DNA from: Diphasiastrum complanatum
Lineage: Eukaryota; Streptophyta; Lycopodiopsida; Lycopodiales; Lycopodiaceae
Length of the DNA: 64,000 nucleotides
Reading direction: 5' to 3'
Assembly: GCA_029204225.1 (NCBI GenBank)
Contig: CM055095.1
Coordinates: 34,931,078-34,995,077 of the forward strand
A model generated the notes under the pieces. That model had not been told where the DNA came from. It searched no databases and saw only the letters and a program-made list of their open reading frames with translations. Positions 1 through 11,684 of this stretch are shown one piece after another. The position numbers and the translations under genes are program-made. Within the stretch, counting starts at the first letter, position 1; every line of letters starts with the position of its first letter.

Positions 1-139
1 GTCATCTCCACCTTGGATGGAAAGCCTATCCATCCTCTCTTGCATTTGGCTCCTTCTTGATTCCTCGGCCATGAGTGTGCCTTGGAGTTCTTCAAGTATG
101 GGTAGCTTATAGGGTCACCTATAAAGGCTAGCTCTTTGT

Positions 140-535
140 TCAATTCCTTAATCTTAGGACAAAAGTATGTGCACTCTCTCCTTTCTTTTGATAGCTTCTA
201 TAGATTTGATTCTTCAAAGCTAAAATTCTAGTTTGGTTCTTGGATTCATAGACCTTTTGCAAAGTCTCCCAAGCATCTTGAGCTGAAGTGCAATCTCCTA
301 CCTCTCTTAAGAGTTCATTTGCAACATTCATTTTTATGCAATGTAGTGCAACATTGCACCTCTTGATGTATTTGGCTTTTTCTTGAGGATGAATAGGTTC
401 ACCCTCCTTACCATTTACAATTTCCATCAGATCTTGCATGATCATGATAGATTCCATTCTAACTTTCCATATGGAATAGTTAGTTTTGTTGAGCCTTTCA
501 TTAGTATCCAAAAGATATGCATTTATAGATGCCAT
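140..535 (-). pseudogene. Copia-1 gag, N-terminal part, frameshifted
   Basis: This frame begins MASINAYLLD and has the copia gag opening in which a short leader is followed by NYSIWKVRMES, then the helical capsid-like region (KKGESAHTFVLRLR). The ATG at 535 is the natural start, matching other gag copies in this window. The frame stops at 140, but homology to the Copia-3 gag continues toward position 1 in another frame (LPILEELQGTLMAEES), so a frameshift has broken it. The protein would package element RNA in cytoplasmic particles. Zinc knuckle, protease and pol lie outside the window. Confidence 0.8.
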
Positions 536-1333
536 CTAGTCTCCTAATCAAGGACTTGACACAAATGAAGGTTACTTCTATTGATTTGATTGAAGGTCTA
601 CCTTATCCCACTTCTTAGGGACCTGAAAAGATCAGTAATAGACTTCCTATAAAGATCTAAGAATGATCTCTAACAAAATCAAATCATAGAATACTAGAAA
701 CAATGCACTTGCTTGATTGAAGTAGACAATACTAGTAGAATTGCCCCTCTTTCTATAAAGAACATTAAAGCTTCCAAATGATCTGATCAAGAGTGAATTT
801 CAGCAACCTAATATACTTCCAAAATCACTTGTAAAAGATCTAAATGGAACTTAATGAGGATGCAACACAATCTACTATCCAATCACAAGCAAAAAATGAT
901 CAAAATTGATGAAAAATTGATCTAATTTGGTGCATAAGTCAAGCAATGGTTGGACTGAACCTAAATCACTTTAGGAGGTGCCTACTACACCTTAGAACAG
1001 CCTTGAAGAGTCCCCAAAACTCTGATCTTCCCTCTCCTTGAATGCTAGAAAGCCTTCTCTATGAAATCACCTCCAAAACTCGCTTAGAAATCAATGCTTG
1101 GAGCAAGCAAAACTTGCTATCTTGGTAATGTGAATTGAATTCAACTTTGCCTCTGGTTTTAGACACCTAAACACCTGCAAATGAAGTCACACAACACCAA
1201 TCTCCAATGTATTTGACTCACTTTGAGTTCTAGAATCAATACTAGATGCTAAGATCCAATCTACACAAGATTTAGATCAAAAATTGTGATCAAATTGAAT
1301 GCAAACCAAGGATTTAGCTCATTTCAGCCTTTA

Positions 1334-1346
1334 GGCTCTGATACCA
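1334..1346 (-). other. Copia-1 primer-binding site
   Basis: On the minus strand this reads TGGTATCAGAGCC, the standard plant copia site complementary to the 3' end of initiator methionine tRNA. It directly abuts the LTR that starts at 1347 and fixes the orientation. Confidence 0.9.
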
Positions 1347-2028
1347 TGTAAAAATTACAGCAAATAAGGATCCTAAAACACTTGAAATGATGAGGGAAAC
1401 AATAGATTATGATTTCATAAGATTAGCACAAGTTGAACCATCAAAATCCATCAAAAATCTATGCTTGAACCTCACTAAATGGCCCAAATTCTTGAAGAAG
1501 GCTTCACACGTGTGAAAGTACGGCCTCCCACAGTCTGAGTACTGTACACCAGACCTACATTCAATCCTATAATCATTAGTAATCACAAGTACTCAAACAA
1601 TTATGAACATAGAGAGCAATTGCACCATTATGAGAGAAAAATCATGAAATTGCTTGATTGATTTTGGTGAGATATCATCACCTATATATACATGATCCAT
1701 CACGGTTTTGGGCAGGTATGAGTAGCCCTAAACCTATCCCTAATGCTAATTTTTGTGGATCTTTCATCCCTACCAAGTTAGGGTTGGAATCTTGGAGATC
1801 CCTCAACAATGCAAAAATTACCAAAAATAGCTCCTATTTTTTCTCCCTTGTATCTAAGCATAATTTGGACTCATTCCAAAGGTTCTAACACTTAGGTCTA
1901 CTTGAGAACATCCTTATGAATGGAATCCTATGCTATTTGGCACGTGTGACAAGCCACATCATGACCATCTAACTATTTACAAGTCATATAACCAAAACTA
2001 GTCAAGCTAGAATTGTGAATTTTTAACA
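1347..2028 (-). repeat. Copia-1 5' LTR, 682 bp
   Basis: On the plus strand it begins TGTAAAAATTACAG and ends TTTTTAACA, giving TG...CA ends. A nearly identical, inverted 682-bp copy lies at 24518-25199. A 76-codon open frame inside both LTRs (1658-1888 and its mirror) has no gene-like features. Confidence 0.9.
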
Positions 2029-3687
2029 ATACGAGAATATTTTATCTACGCAGATAAACATCCTAGTATTCACTGCCCAGATAAACTTCGCTTTCCACTA
2101 GCTTGTAAAAATTGCGACATTGAAAATCATGTGAAAGATTGTCCTTCCCGATCTAAACCAACTGCTTCTGTTTGTTCCGTACAAGTAGAAACTTTGCCAG
2201 TCGAAACTCATCCAACATGGGTCTTGACTCATGCACAAACCCAACCCCAAACCCCTACAAGTGCACCCAGCAAAATCCAGCAACGTAATGTACCTCCAAG
2301 TGAAGATTCGACACCCATTGTCTATTCTCACTCATCTGAAGAAATTAGACTGCATCACCAGTATCGACAGCAAATTCATAATGCAGAGCGTCTCCCATAG
2401 AGTACCTCACATGCCTTTTGAGAACAAAACCCTTGAAGGTAATGAAATCTGGGGGGATTTATTACAAGCTAATGTGACTCTCCCCTTCCACATTCTCTGG
2501 AAACATGCAAGTAAGTGGAAATAGCAAATCCAATCCACCAACACCACCACCCCTGATGATCTATCCAAAATGCCAAAATTCTCTCAGTGAAAGGGGCAAT
2601 ATCAAAATTCCAACTACCCATCGCAAATCTCGCAAAGTCCTAGCTGTATTGGATGGTGGATCAGGTGTCAACATCATTTCCACCTCCTTCATGTTAGAAT
2701 GGTGCGAGACAAATTCACCAAACCTACTTGTCAGTTCAAGATGCCTGACAAAGTTCGTCTGACCTACCGGTTTCCTCCCACAAATCCTGATCAAACTAGG
2801 AGGCCTCAAATTTTCTATAGACCTAGTCGTATTCGATATTTCTAGCAATGCCTATTTTTATGAGTTACTACTTGGTCGCCCATGGCTCACCAATGCAAGA
2901 GTCATCCATGACTGAAGCAAAGGCCAAGTCACCTTTGGGAATAGAGACAGCTCTGTTACCATCGATTCATCTGGCAAACTCAAATTTGCACGACTTCATG
3001 ATGAGGAATCCTCTACTACTAATTCAATATCTGAGCCATACCAGTCCACCCACAAAAAATGTCATTATGTTGAATCTACTGATAGCATAAATTGGAGTCA
3101 CAATTTAGCTACCATTGATTGTGTGAATGCCGATTATTGTGTTCAACATCAGGATGATTGTATCTATACTCCTTTGACCGATAACAAACAATTACCTGAT
3201 CTAGATACACCTATCATTAATCACAATTTTACTGATATTCTTCCACACAATGATGAGTTGTTAAATATTGCATGGCAACCTATTGATGAATCAGAAGATT
3301 TATTCATAGATGACGAAAATGTCTTATGAATTCAGAATTGCCCAGAAGAATTGGACATTTCTGATATTCAAATCCTCAACTACGTGAAGCACTTTTTCTC
3401 AAGGCTTTTCCACAATAGTCATCCAAAGTGGAACCAGTTGCCAAGGTTACGGTCGAAAAACCTGATACCATGCTATACCGGGTCAAATGACCAAATTATC
3501 CATGGGACCTCTATGAGGAGGAAAAAATCTTTCAAATCCACGACGAGATCCTCCATGATGTGCCACCACTCCCTCAACCGCACACCTCACGTCCTCCGAA
3601 GCCACAACCTCGTGGCCATACCATGAAAGAAAAGATGAAGAAACCCCCTCATTAGAGAAAATATGGGCCCAAAGAGGGCCCTATAAG
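2029..3687 (+). mobile_element. Ty3-1, left part: gag tail and protease region
   Basis: Degenerate Ty3-type coding sequence on the plus strand. A CCHC-like knuckle (CKNC...HVKDC, one residue short between H and C) is near 2110. An aspartic protease region with LDGGSGVNIIS lies near 2645-2680 and is followed by a linker toward reverse transcriptase. The reading frame is broken many times. Sequence stops being Ty3-like at the T1 left terminus; RNase H and integrase of the same orientation resume at 26975. About the middle of the reverse transcriptase is missing between the halves, so there was also a deletion at the T1 insertion. Confidence 0.75.
2505..3090 (+). pseudogene. Ty3-1 retropepsin-like protease fragment
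   Basis: The visible core is VLAVLDGGSGVNIIS, in which the usual D-S/T-G-A catalytic loop is replaced by DGGS, followed by a conserved ELLLGRPWL-type segment near 2857-2890. Such proteases cut the Gag-Pol polyprotein. Stops at about 2762 and 2920 and frame changes make this copy non-functional. The downstream frame to about 3330 (LATIDCVNADYCVQ) is linker sequence between protease and reverse transcriptase. Confidence 0.7.
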
Positions 3688-3716
3688 AAATGCCATGTAG
3701 GAGAGAGAAAAATAAC
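3688..3716 (+). repeat. T1 left terminus (candidate terminal inverted repeat)
   Basis: AAATGCCATGTAGGAGAGAG followed by AAAAATA matches the T2 terminus at 8796. An inverted AAATGCCATGTAGAA-type end is seen at 42790 beside T3. The three flanks are unrelated (Ty3, copia, unassigned), which is what true element ends predict. Confidence 0.7.
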
Positions 3717-3910
3717 TATGAAGTAATTAAAATATCATTTTCTAACTTCTTTGGACATCTGCCTGCACTACTTTCCATGTAAATGAATGCACCTTAGACT
3801 TCACTGGTGTTTAACCGCAGTTAAATTATAATTTTTTAAAATGCTAAAATATTCCCTCCCAATAGTTGGGAACACTCAAAAATTTGAATTAGGATTGACA
3901 TTTCATAAAC

Positions 3911-3993
3911 AAAGCCTACGCCATATCTATCTCCAGGGTCAAACAAGTGTTTAGCACCATCTCTATCTGCAGTGTCGTTAGCGCCATCTCCAG
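3911..3993 (+). repeat. T1 subterminal repeats, GCCATCTCC-like
   Basis: Three degenerate copies lie at about 3920 (GCCATATCTATCTCC), 3954 (AGCACCATCTCTATC) and 3981 (GCGCCATCTCCAG). T2 has the same motif in the same subterminal position (9023-9190). Clustered subterminal motifs are typical transposase-binding sites in plant DNA transposons; the binding role here is inferred. Confidence 0.5.
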
Positions 3994-6419
3994 CTTTGTT
4001 ATTGTCATTGTGTTGTTTGTTACTATACTTCTATACTAATGACAACTTTATCATCTTCATGTGGATCTGTCACCAAAATATGCTCCGCTCAGGACAAGAA
4101 ATTCAAAGCAACCAAAATTGTCAACTTCTGCTAAAGCATGTTGATTTATGGTCATCAGGAACATTGTATCCTATTGATCCATATTCATTGAAACATCCGG
4201 ATTTTCATTCGGTGAGTCAATTAATAATCTATATGTGTCATGGCAAAAATGGCCTTTTGGGTTATTGTGAGAATTTGATGCTATATGGGAATGCACATTC
4301 AATGCAAAGAATACATTATTTGGAAGAGGAATCAAGGAAAATATCAAAGAAGTGCGAAGAAAAGTCAACAAAGTTGAAAACTTGTTTGGAAGAAAATGAG
4401 ATATTCAAGAAGGAGATCCAAAGGTTGAAATCTTCTTTGCATCATTTTACAACTAGTAATGATGAGATAAAAACTGCATTCCAATCCATGCATATCTCAT
4501 ATTTGTCTCTTGTTAAAGATATGGATGTGCTCAACAGAAACGTTCAAAGCAACAAGAGAAAAAGACTGGTAACCAATGATATATGTGATCTATCATCCAG
4601 AGAAGATTACAGAAAAAGACGAATCCATGCATTCAAATAAGTTATAGTTTTTTTGGTATTGAATATTGCTTGAACTTTTTGATTCATTCATAATCACTAG
4701 TTTTGTTATTTACGCATTTCAACTTTCTGTTGATTTGCTTATTATGCTGCTGTGAATACTATGAGTGTCCTAATTTCTATTGACATTTTCATGAACATTA
4801 TGTTTGCAATGCAGATCAACATTGGTTGTTGAAGACCATTTGGCCGATGAGATTTCCATTGAAAACTCACTAGGTTCTATCTTGACTTCTAGATCTATGA
4901 AATCAATGTCAAACAATAACAAAATGAAAAAGATAAAGACTTCAGTTACTGATAGCATTATGAATGAAGTTGAAAAAATATTAGACACTACATTGGTTTA
5001 GGGGGCATGTGATTTTTCTAGCATCAGTAGAGAAGCATATGCAACAATGTTTAAGATGATAGAGGAGGCATTTGCACAGGTAAGTATTAAAAAGTTTCCA
5101 CCCCACGACCATTTCATCTTTTTAGAAAACAAGACATGTTAAACCAATGTATGCAGACAATAGTTGGTAATCCATCTCATATCAATGAAGTGTATTGCTC
5201 GAAAGGAGAATGTCTAGCATATAACAATTCCAACAATTTATTTATTCATATTAATCAGCTACTAACATTCATCATAAATTTTTATGGTATTAGAAATGAG
5301 AATGTCAATAACAAGTTGATAGTTGTTCTCAAGTTAGATGAGTCTAAAATTATAAAAAAACAAAAAAATGGAGAGAGTCAGTCTTACGATCATGAATGGA
5401 GCACTTTCAAATTCAGAAGACTTAGAAGGCCTCAACTTCAGTGTTCAATCAGAAAATGATATTTGGTGGTTGGCAGCATTTCAAGTATAACAGTTCCTTC
5501 ACATAAACAATAGGGATAATCATTTTGATATGGATTTCATTTGGGAAATCTTCTCTGTGTTAATATTATGAGGCTAAATCATGCTTTTGTTTTCTCTTAT
5601 AGGTGATGAAAGAAGACCATTACATTTTCTCATGGATATTTAATAAAACGTCATATCCTGCCACCATAAAAAATCACATGGAGGGAGTTTCACTCAATAT
5701 TCCTAGAATTGGCACTTTCAACATAGAATGGCATTTAGCAGGAGACCTGAAGACATTAAAATGTATGTTCAATGTATCCCATGGTGCTAACTCTAAACAC
5801 CCCTGTTTGTACTGCATAAAGACAACAAAAGACATGACAAGGACTACAGGAATATCAAGAGATTGAGAAGATCCTAATTGGAAACTCGTACTACCGATTC
5901 CTCTTCAGAATGTTCATATCTGTACACTGCATGCATAGGTGCGTAGAACAGAACAAATAATATATCTTCACTTCTTGTTTGCATGGAATTCCGAACCAGA
6001 GACAGATGCGAAGGAAGCTATTTTCAGACTAGAGGATGTGTTGTCTAAAGCAGGCTTACATAAAGGCCACGTTAAAATAAAAAAAGATGACGAGCTATTA
6101 GGTAAAACAGAAATATTCTATGCAAGCCGAGCATTGGAGAATCCAAAGCTCGAAGATCTTTATCAAATTATTCTGGCAAACACTCCAAGATTCAATAATC
6201 AGTTTGGAAGAGATTATAGCTGCAACTCAAGATTTCAAAGAAGAAGGTTCTACCCATATACACAAAGTAGAAGTTTGGAAAAAATTAGACAACATGGTGA
6301 AATACTTGAGAAAAGATAAATTTTCAAATAATGATGTACAAATGATATAGAAAACAACGAGTGAATTTGTGGATGCAGTTCGAAGTGCATGGGGTGTAGA
6401 TCATATACCACATTATATG
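3972..6419 (+). pseudogene. T1 transposase, exons 1-3 (RAG1/Transib-like DDE layout)
   Basis: Exon 1 (3972-4636) holds a conserved block (LWSSGTLYPIDP...GLLGYCE), a charged coiled coil and a basic KRKR patch. Exon 2 (4815-5484) carries the first candidate catalytic Asp in LKLDES (codon 5337-5339). Exon 3 (5603-6419) has the second Asp in WHLAGDLKTLKC, a CLYC zinc pair and CTLHA*VRR. The exon 1 donor is mutated (GT to AT at 4637), an in-frame TAG lies near 5001, a frameshift in an A-run lies near 5362, and further stops follow, so it is inactive. Exon 4 lies 15.8 kb away, beyond Copia-2. The order Asp, GD, CxxC, LH, Glu resembles RAG1 and Transib; membership is inferred. Confidence 0.75.
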
Positions 6420-6449
6420 GTAAGATTTCGATGTTACACTACTATAGAC

Positions 6450-7064
6450 TGATAAATTCACACGTGTGGGATGCCCTACACACGTACTTTTGATCTCCTA
6501 AGCCCAATAATACCATAAAGATCAAACTAGCATTGATTGACAATAGGAAAGCTGATCATACAAGAAATATTATTCCGTTACAAACAAGATCTATCAACAA
6601 AATTTGAAACTAAGTACAACAAATGCCTCAACTCGGCTAGAGAGAGAATATGAATGTACAAACTCGAGTAGAGAGAGAGAGGGCACAAAGAGCTTAGTCT
6701 CCAAATTTGCATTACACACAAAAATCATCATCTTCTCAATGAGAGTACATCACATATATATAGATCCATGGACTCTCCTCCTACTATGAGTTGAATTGGA
6801 GTTATGAATCCACCTCTCAAGCTATCTAGACTTATTCAAGCCACTTCAATATGTCTAATTGTGCCACCTAGTATTTTCATGCATTGAATGTTGCATGCAA
6901 AGTACAAATGGCAATTCCTATGGTAGCGCGAGTTTCTACTTCTACCTACCTTGAATATTCTATTCTAAGATGAGTCTTTACTAAGCCAAAAGAGCTCAAT
7001 TCATCTTTGGCATTTTTAGGACCCCTATTTACAACACTAGATAGATTTTTCCAATATTTCAACA
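6450..7064 (-). repeat. Copia-2 3' LTR
   Basis: It begins TGATAAATTCACACG and ends AATATTTCAACA on the plus strand. It closely matches 21520-22124, differing by small indels and substitutions. A purine-rich tract (GAGGAG on the minus strand) adjoins at 7065-7072 as polypurine tract. Confidence 0.92.
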
Positions 7065-7082
7065 CTCCTCCTAAAAAGGTAT

Positions 7083-7821
7083 CTAATGTGGATCAAGCAT
7101 CGATCTTGAGATAAGACCAAGATTAGATCTATGCTTTGTGAAGGCACTTTTGCAAAGTGGCTTTGTGAGAAGTTCAGCAATACATGAAGATGTGTCGACA
7201 TGTTCCAAGTTGATTTCACCTCCAATGAGCTTTTCCCTTACAAAATGGTGTGCCACTTCTATATGCTTGCTTCTTGCATGAAAGATAGGATTGTTTGCAA
7301 GAGCTTGGGCCAATATGTTGTCACACTTGATCAAGGGAAGATCATCCTCTTTGATGCACTTTAGCTCCATGATTAACTTGATCCAAAGCACCTCTTTAGT
7401 TGTTGTAGTGACTGCTTTGTACTCAGCCTCACAATAAGATAGGGATATGGTATCTTGCTTCTTTGAAAGCCAAGACACAAGATTGCCTTCCAAGAAAGAT
7501 GGTATATGCATTAATGGACTTTCGATCCATTTTATCACTTGCAAAATCGGAATCCGAATAGCCAACAATGGTTAGATCTTCATTCTTGTACAATAAACCA
7601 TAATCTTGAGTAGAAGTTACATATCTTAGAACTCTCTTGGCCATATTCCAATGTTGGATCTTAGGATCTTGCATAAATTGGCTCAATTTGTGCACACAAT
7701 AGCTCAAATCAGGTCTAGTGATAGTAAGCCAAATTAAGGAGCCTATAATACTCCTATAAAGTGTGATGTCCTCGAAGGATCTTTCATCACCTTTAATAGG
7801 GACTTTTACATGTTGCTCCAT
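7083..7821 (-). pseudogene. Copia-2 RNase H and RT thumb
   Basis: Two overlapping frames (7429-7821 and 7083-7568) contain the copia RNase H landmarks: YSDSDFASD, the EAEYKAV block, an NNPIFHARSKHIEVAHHFVRE segment and a terminal LLTKPL. RNase H removes the RNA template during reverse transcription. The frame change around 7430-7570 shows a frameshift within the domain. It ends just before the polypurine tract, as expected for the pol terminus. Confidence 0.85.
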
Positions 7822-7829
7822 GGGAGTAT

Positions 7830-8790
7830 CTATGCCTTTACAATTTGCATATTGAACTTTCTCAACATAGAAAAGACATATCTAGATTGACAAATAAAAG
7901 CATACTCTTCATGAAAATCATTCTCAAGGCCTAAAATGTAATGGATCTCTCCTAGATCTTGCATTTTGAATTCTTCTCCTAATGCATCCTTAGTTTCTTG
8001 AACTAGCATCAAACAACTTCCACTAAGAAGAATGTCATCTACATAGATTAGAAGAATGACAATATTACTACCATCAAACTTTAAGTACATAGAAGGATCA
8101 TAGTCACTAAGCACAAATCCTAATGAAAGTAGAAAGTTGTTGAGTCTTGAATACCATGATCTAGGTGCTTGCTTCAAGACATAAAGACTTCTAAATAGCA
8201 AACACACCTTAGATTTATCCTTGATGAATCCTTGAGGTTGTTCTATGTATATCTCCTCCTCAAGATAGCCATTCAAAAAAGCGTTGGAGACATCAAGTTG
8301 ATACAATTTCCACTTAAAAAATAAGGCAAGAGAGATTATGATTCTTATTGTCACCATCTTTGCTACAGGAGCAAAGGTTTCTTCATAGTCAAGGCCATAT
8401 ATTTGTACAAAGCCTTTAGCACATAATCTTGCCTTGTACTTGTTGATGGAGCCATCATGATTGTACTTGATCTTGAACACCCAATGATGTGCATGTTAGG
8501 TGGTGGATCCACTAGCTCCCATGTGTTGTTGGTGATCAAGGCATCATATTCAATCTTCATGGCCTCATACCACTCCTTGGTATTGAGGGCTTCTTGGACA
8601 TCTTTGGGCTCCTCATGAGAAACAAAATAAGCATAAGTGGAATCCAGATCCACTTGTTTTCCTTTGTCATCATAAGTGAGCCTCTTAGGCTTGGATCTTT
8701 CCCTCATGGATCTTCTAGTAGTGAAAATCCAAGGACTTTCATCTTCAAATCTCGACCCATTAGAGGAGTTCTCAATATCAAAACGATCCT
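7830..8790 (-). pseudogene. Copia-2 reverse transcriptase
   Basis: The polymerase core is readable from NTWELVDPP (near 8510) through CAKGFVQIYGLDYEETFAPVAKM, DVSNAFLNG and ILLIYVDDILL, so the YVDD catalytic motif is intact. A frame change occurs near 8470, and a stop at 7830 separates it from the RNase H part. Upstream, the integrase-RT linker (TTRRSMRERSKPKRL) is cut off at the T2 left terminus at about 8795, so integrase is absent. Confidence 0.9.
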
Positions 8791-8795
8791 TTAAG

Positions 8796-8824
8796 GAATG
8801 CCATGTAGGATATAGAAAAATATT
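8796..8824 (+). repeat. T2 left terminus (candidate terminal inverted repeat)
   Basis: AATGCCATGTAGGA, then a run of A-rich sequence, is shared with T1 at 3689. Both are preceded by TAAG, which could be part of the terminus or a target preference. About 80 bp further in, both elements have a related AACC(A/G)CAGT segment. Confidence 0.7.
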
Positions 8825-9014
8825 AGAATAAAAAAAACAATATTGTTTATTTGCTTGCCCACTCCACTCCCAAAACTCCCCAACTCCCAATGATCTAACC
8901 ACAGTGTCTATAGTCACAGTTAAAAACTGTTAACAGTTCACAGTATAACTTACTAAATTAAAAAATGTTCTCTCCATTGGTTACAAAAAGGGCCATATTT
9001 TCAATAGATCTAGA

Positions 9015-9200
9015 ATATGACCGCCATCTCCAAATTCGAATCAGAAAAAATTGCAAAATGCTTACATATGCATTTTTTCCACGAGAATGGAAATATGGTT
9101 GCCATCTCCAATTATGAACGCCATCATCACTTTGGAATGGAAATATGAGCGCCAACTACCTATTGGAATGAAAAAATGAGCGACATTTCCAAATTTGAAT
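9015..9200 (+). repeat. T2 subterminal repeats, about 40-80 bp spacing
   Basis: Repeated motif of the form GAATGGAAATATG(A/G)nnGCCATCTCCAAATT. Copies lie at 9023 (GCCATCTCCA), 9101 (GCCATCTCCA), about 9120 (GCCATCATCAC), 9151 (GCCAACTACC) and 9182 (GACATTTCCAAATT). T1 shares the core at the same place, pointing to a functional subterminal array, probably for transposase binding. Confidence 0.6.
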
Positions 9201-9328
9201 CAAGCATACAAGCATGGAGTTTGGATTGATCGTACATAGTATATAATATAATCAAAGATGAGTACTTTGCTTTGCTTCATAGAATCTGGTCATAGTACTT
9301 TGATGCAACTGATTACTCTATTATTTTT

Positions 9329-10718
9329 TTGATGATGACATTGTATCATCTACATGTGGATATCCCTATTGATTTGGCACCTTTGCAAAGAAGAGGAGGC
9401 AAAGGAATTCAAATATCTGCTGGGGATCGTTCTCGTTACAGGGTAGAAGGAAAAAAAGACTTGGATTTGTGGATAGATGGAACATTATATCCACAAGATC
9501 CAAGCACTTTGACACATCCCATGTTCTCTTCAATAACTCATTTAGTTACATGGATATGCAATGGACATAGTGGATTACTAGGATATTGTGAAAGATTGTA
9601 GAACAATGGAAAACAACTTTATATGAATAAAGTTCACTTTTTAGAAGGTGAGTTAATTCAGATATCCTCTTATTGTTAGAATAGAGATTGTCATCTCCAA
9701 AAGACATTAGAAGAAAATGAACAACTTGAAAAAAATAATGAATCATTACAGAAGATAAAAATCAATATCAAATCAGAACTAGAGAAAATGCAATCAGTCT
9801 TACAGTCTATTCATATTGAAAACTTACAACTATTGAAGGATGTGGATTTGGCAAAGAAGAAGGTTGAAAGTAAGAAGCGAAAGCGAAAAAGTTGCAAGGA
9901 TATTCAAACGCTTTCAAAAGGAGGTTATCGAAATAGAAGGATCCGTGCATTCAAGTAAGCATATTCTGGTTTTTGTAAGTTTTTCAATGACATTTGGATT
10001 TAATTTCAGCTATAGTGATATTCTGTTAACTATCTGTTTTTTTTGCAGATCTGCATTAGTAGCTCCTCGGAATATTAAAGACAATGCTTCACTAGGAATG
10101 TCATTGGGCACAATATTGACTTGCAAATCCACTGAGCGTATTATGATGAACAATAGGATTTCAAATGGAAAGTGTAAAATAGCAGAGTCTTTGATGGTGG
10201 ACATTCAAAAAAATTTAGATAAGACTATAGTTCAGGGTGCTTGTGATTTTGCGGGTATTAGCAAGGAAGCATATGCAAGAATATTTAAACTAATTAGAGA
10301 AGCTTTTAAGCAAGTTCAAATTAGAAAAGTCCCAATCCCTAGGACATATCACTTGAAGAAAGAGAGGGATACATTAAACATAGGTATGCATAAGATCACC
10401 AGAACTCCATTTCATATTGAGGAGGTGTATGAAACTGATGGAAGATCGATATTCTATAGTTCATCAAACAATTTATTTGTTGATCTAAATTACTTGCTGA
10501 GATACATCGTCACATTCTATGATATAACCTATGAAAAGGAGAATGGCAAAATAATCATAGTACTTAAGTTAGATGAGTCAGAAATTGTGAAAGAGCAGAA
10601 GATGGAGAGGGTTAGTATAACTCTCATGAATGGTGCTCTATCACAAACAGAGAACCAAGAAGATTTCAGATTCAGTGTCCAGTCAGAAAATGATATATGG
10701 TGGTTGGCAGCGTTTCAA
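9329..10718 (+). pseudogene. T2 transposase, exons 1-2
   Basis: Exon 1 (9329-9954) contains LWIDGTLYPQDP...LLGYCERL, then a coiled-coil stretch and a KKRKRK patch that could be a nuclear localisation signal. It ends at a clean GTAAGC donor. One TAG at 9599-9601 interrupts it; T1 has a sense codon there. Exon 2 (10049-10718) is fully open, with FHIEEVYETDGRS and the first candidate catalytic Asp in VLKLDESEIV (codon 10572-10574), followed by ERVSITLMN and NDIWWLAAFQ. Its donor appears mutated (AT for GT after the Gln codon at 10718). Exon boundaries agree with T1. The listed start is the first ATG of the open frame and is not otherwise supported. Confidence 0.8.
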
Positions 10719-10752
10719 ATGACTAGCCTCATTATTACATTACATTCATTGA

Positions 10753-11572
10753 TGTTGAATTTCACACGTGTGGATTGTCCACTACATGTACTTGTCATCT
10801 CCTAAGGTGTGTAGATGCACCAAGATCAAGACTAGATTGAGATTCAAGATCTATCTTTGATTCTATGGCAAAAACACACTACTACATGCATTCAATCACT
10901 TCCAACTCTCACTCACACGTGTGGGAAGTGTTCCAAAAGTATTCTAAGTAAAAACAAGCTGCTCTCCTCAGGTAGAGAGAGAAAAACCATCATGAGCTCT
11001 CGGGTAGAGAGAGAAAGCTAGAAATTCAATGACACTCAAAATCCACTCAATCTCAAAATCAATTAGATCCAAAAGGAGGAGTACAATGATACTAATAGAT
11101 TCATGAGCTACCACTATGCTTAACTATGATTGGATCACACTTTGCCACCTCTTAATCCTATTGGACCATTGATCCATGCACCTCTAAATTCTATTGGACT
11201 ATATTCAAGCACACCTCGATTTTCTATTGGACCTCACAAGGTTCCACCTCTAAATTCTATTGGACCTCTTAAGCTTCATCAAACAAAAGCATGACACTTG
11301 TCTACACTCTAATTGGCACAAGTTTGGCTCTATTTTGGCTCAATATTGGCATTACAAGTGGAAATGGATAATTTGCCATCTATGCCAAATTTGACCCTAT
11401 CAACATCCTACACCTAAATGCTTGACTATGAAATTCTATGAGACCCCTATATCAAACATTTTGATTTACTTTACAATTCTCCACACGTGGGAACATCCTC
11501 CACACATGTGAGATTCACTTACAAACTTCTATCATAAAAAATACCAAGCTAGATTTTTGCCAATTTCTCACA
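10753..11572 (-). repeat. Copia-3 3' LTR
   Basis: It begins TGTTGAATTTCACACG and ends CCAATTTCTCACA on the plus strand. It includes a segment rich in TCTATTGGACC-like short repeats (11150-11290). Confidence 0.95.
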
Positions 11573-11684
11573 CTCCTCCTCAAAAAATAGCTTGGAAAGG
11601 TACTAGATCACTTGAGAAGTTTGTAAATCTTTTTGAGTGGATCCTTTGGTATGCATAAGAAGTGAAGATCAGCCAAGGGATCCA

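Larger units (their letters stand above)
1..2028 (-). mobile_element. Copia-1: 5' end of a Ty1/copia element, continues left of the window
   Basis: The 5' LTR is at 1347-2028 (682 bp, read TG...CA on the minus strand). A primer-binding site lies beside it, and the gag start lies further left. The leader between gag and the primer site (536-1333) shows no other gene. The same 682-bp LTR recurs as a solo LTR in the opposite orientation at 24518-25199. The element is inserted at the broken left end of Ty3-1; the flank right of the LTR reads ATACG, but the matching duplication would lie outside the window. Confidence 0.85.

Noticed and set aside
1658-1888. Identical 76-codon frame in both Copia-1-family LTRs (also 24658-24888)
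   Set aside because: It is conserved only because the LTRs are copies of one another; nothing gene-like is present.
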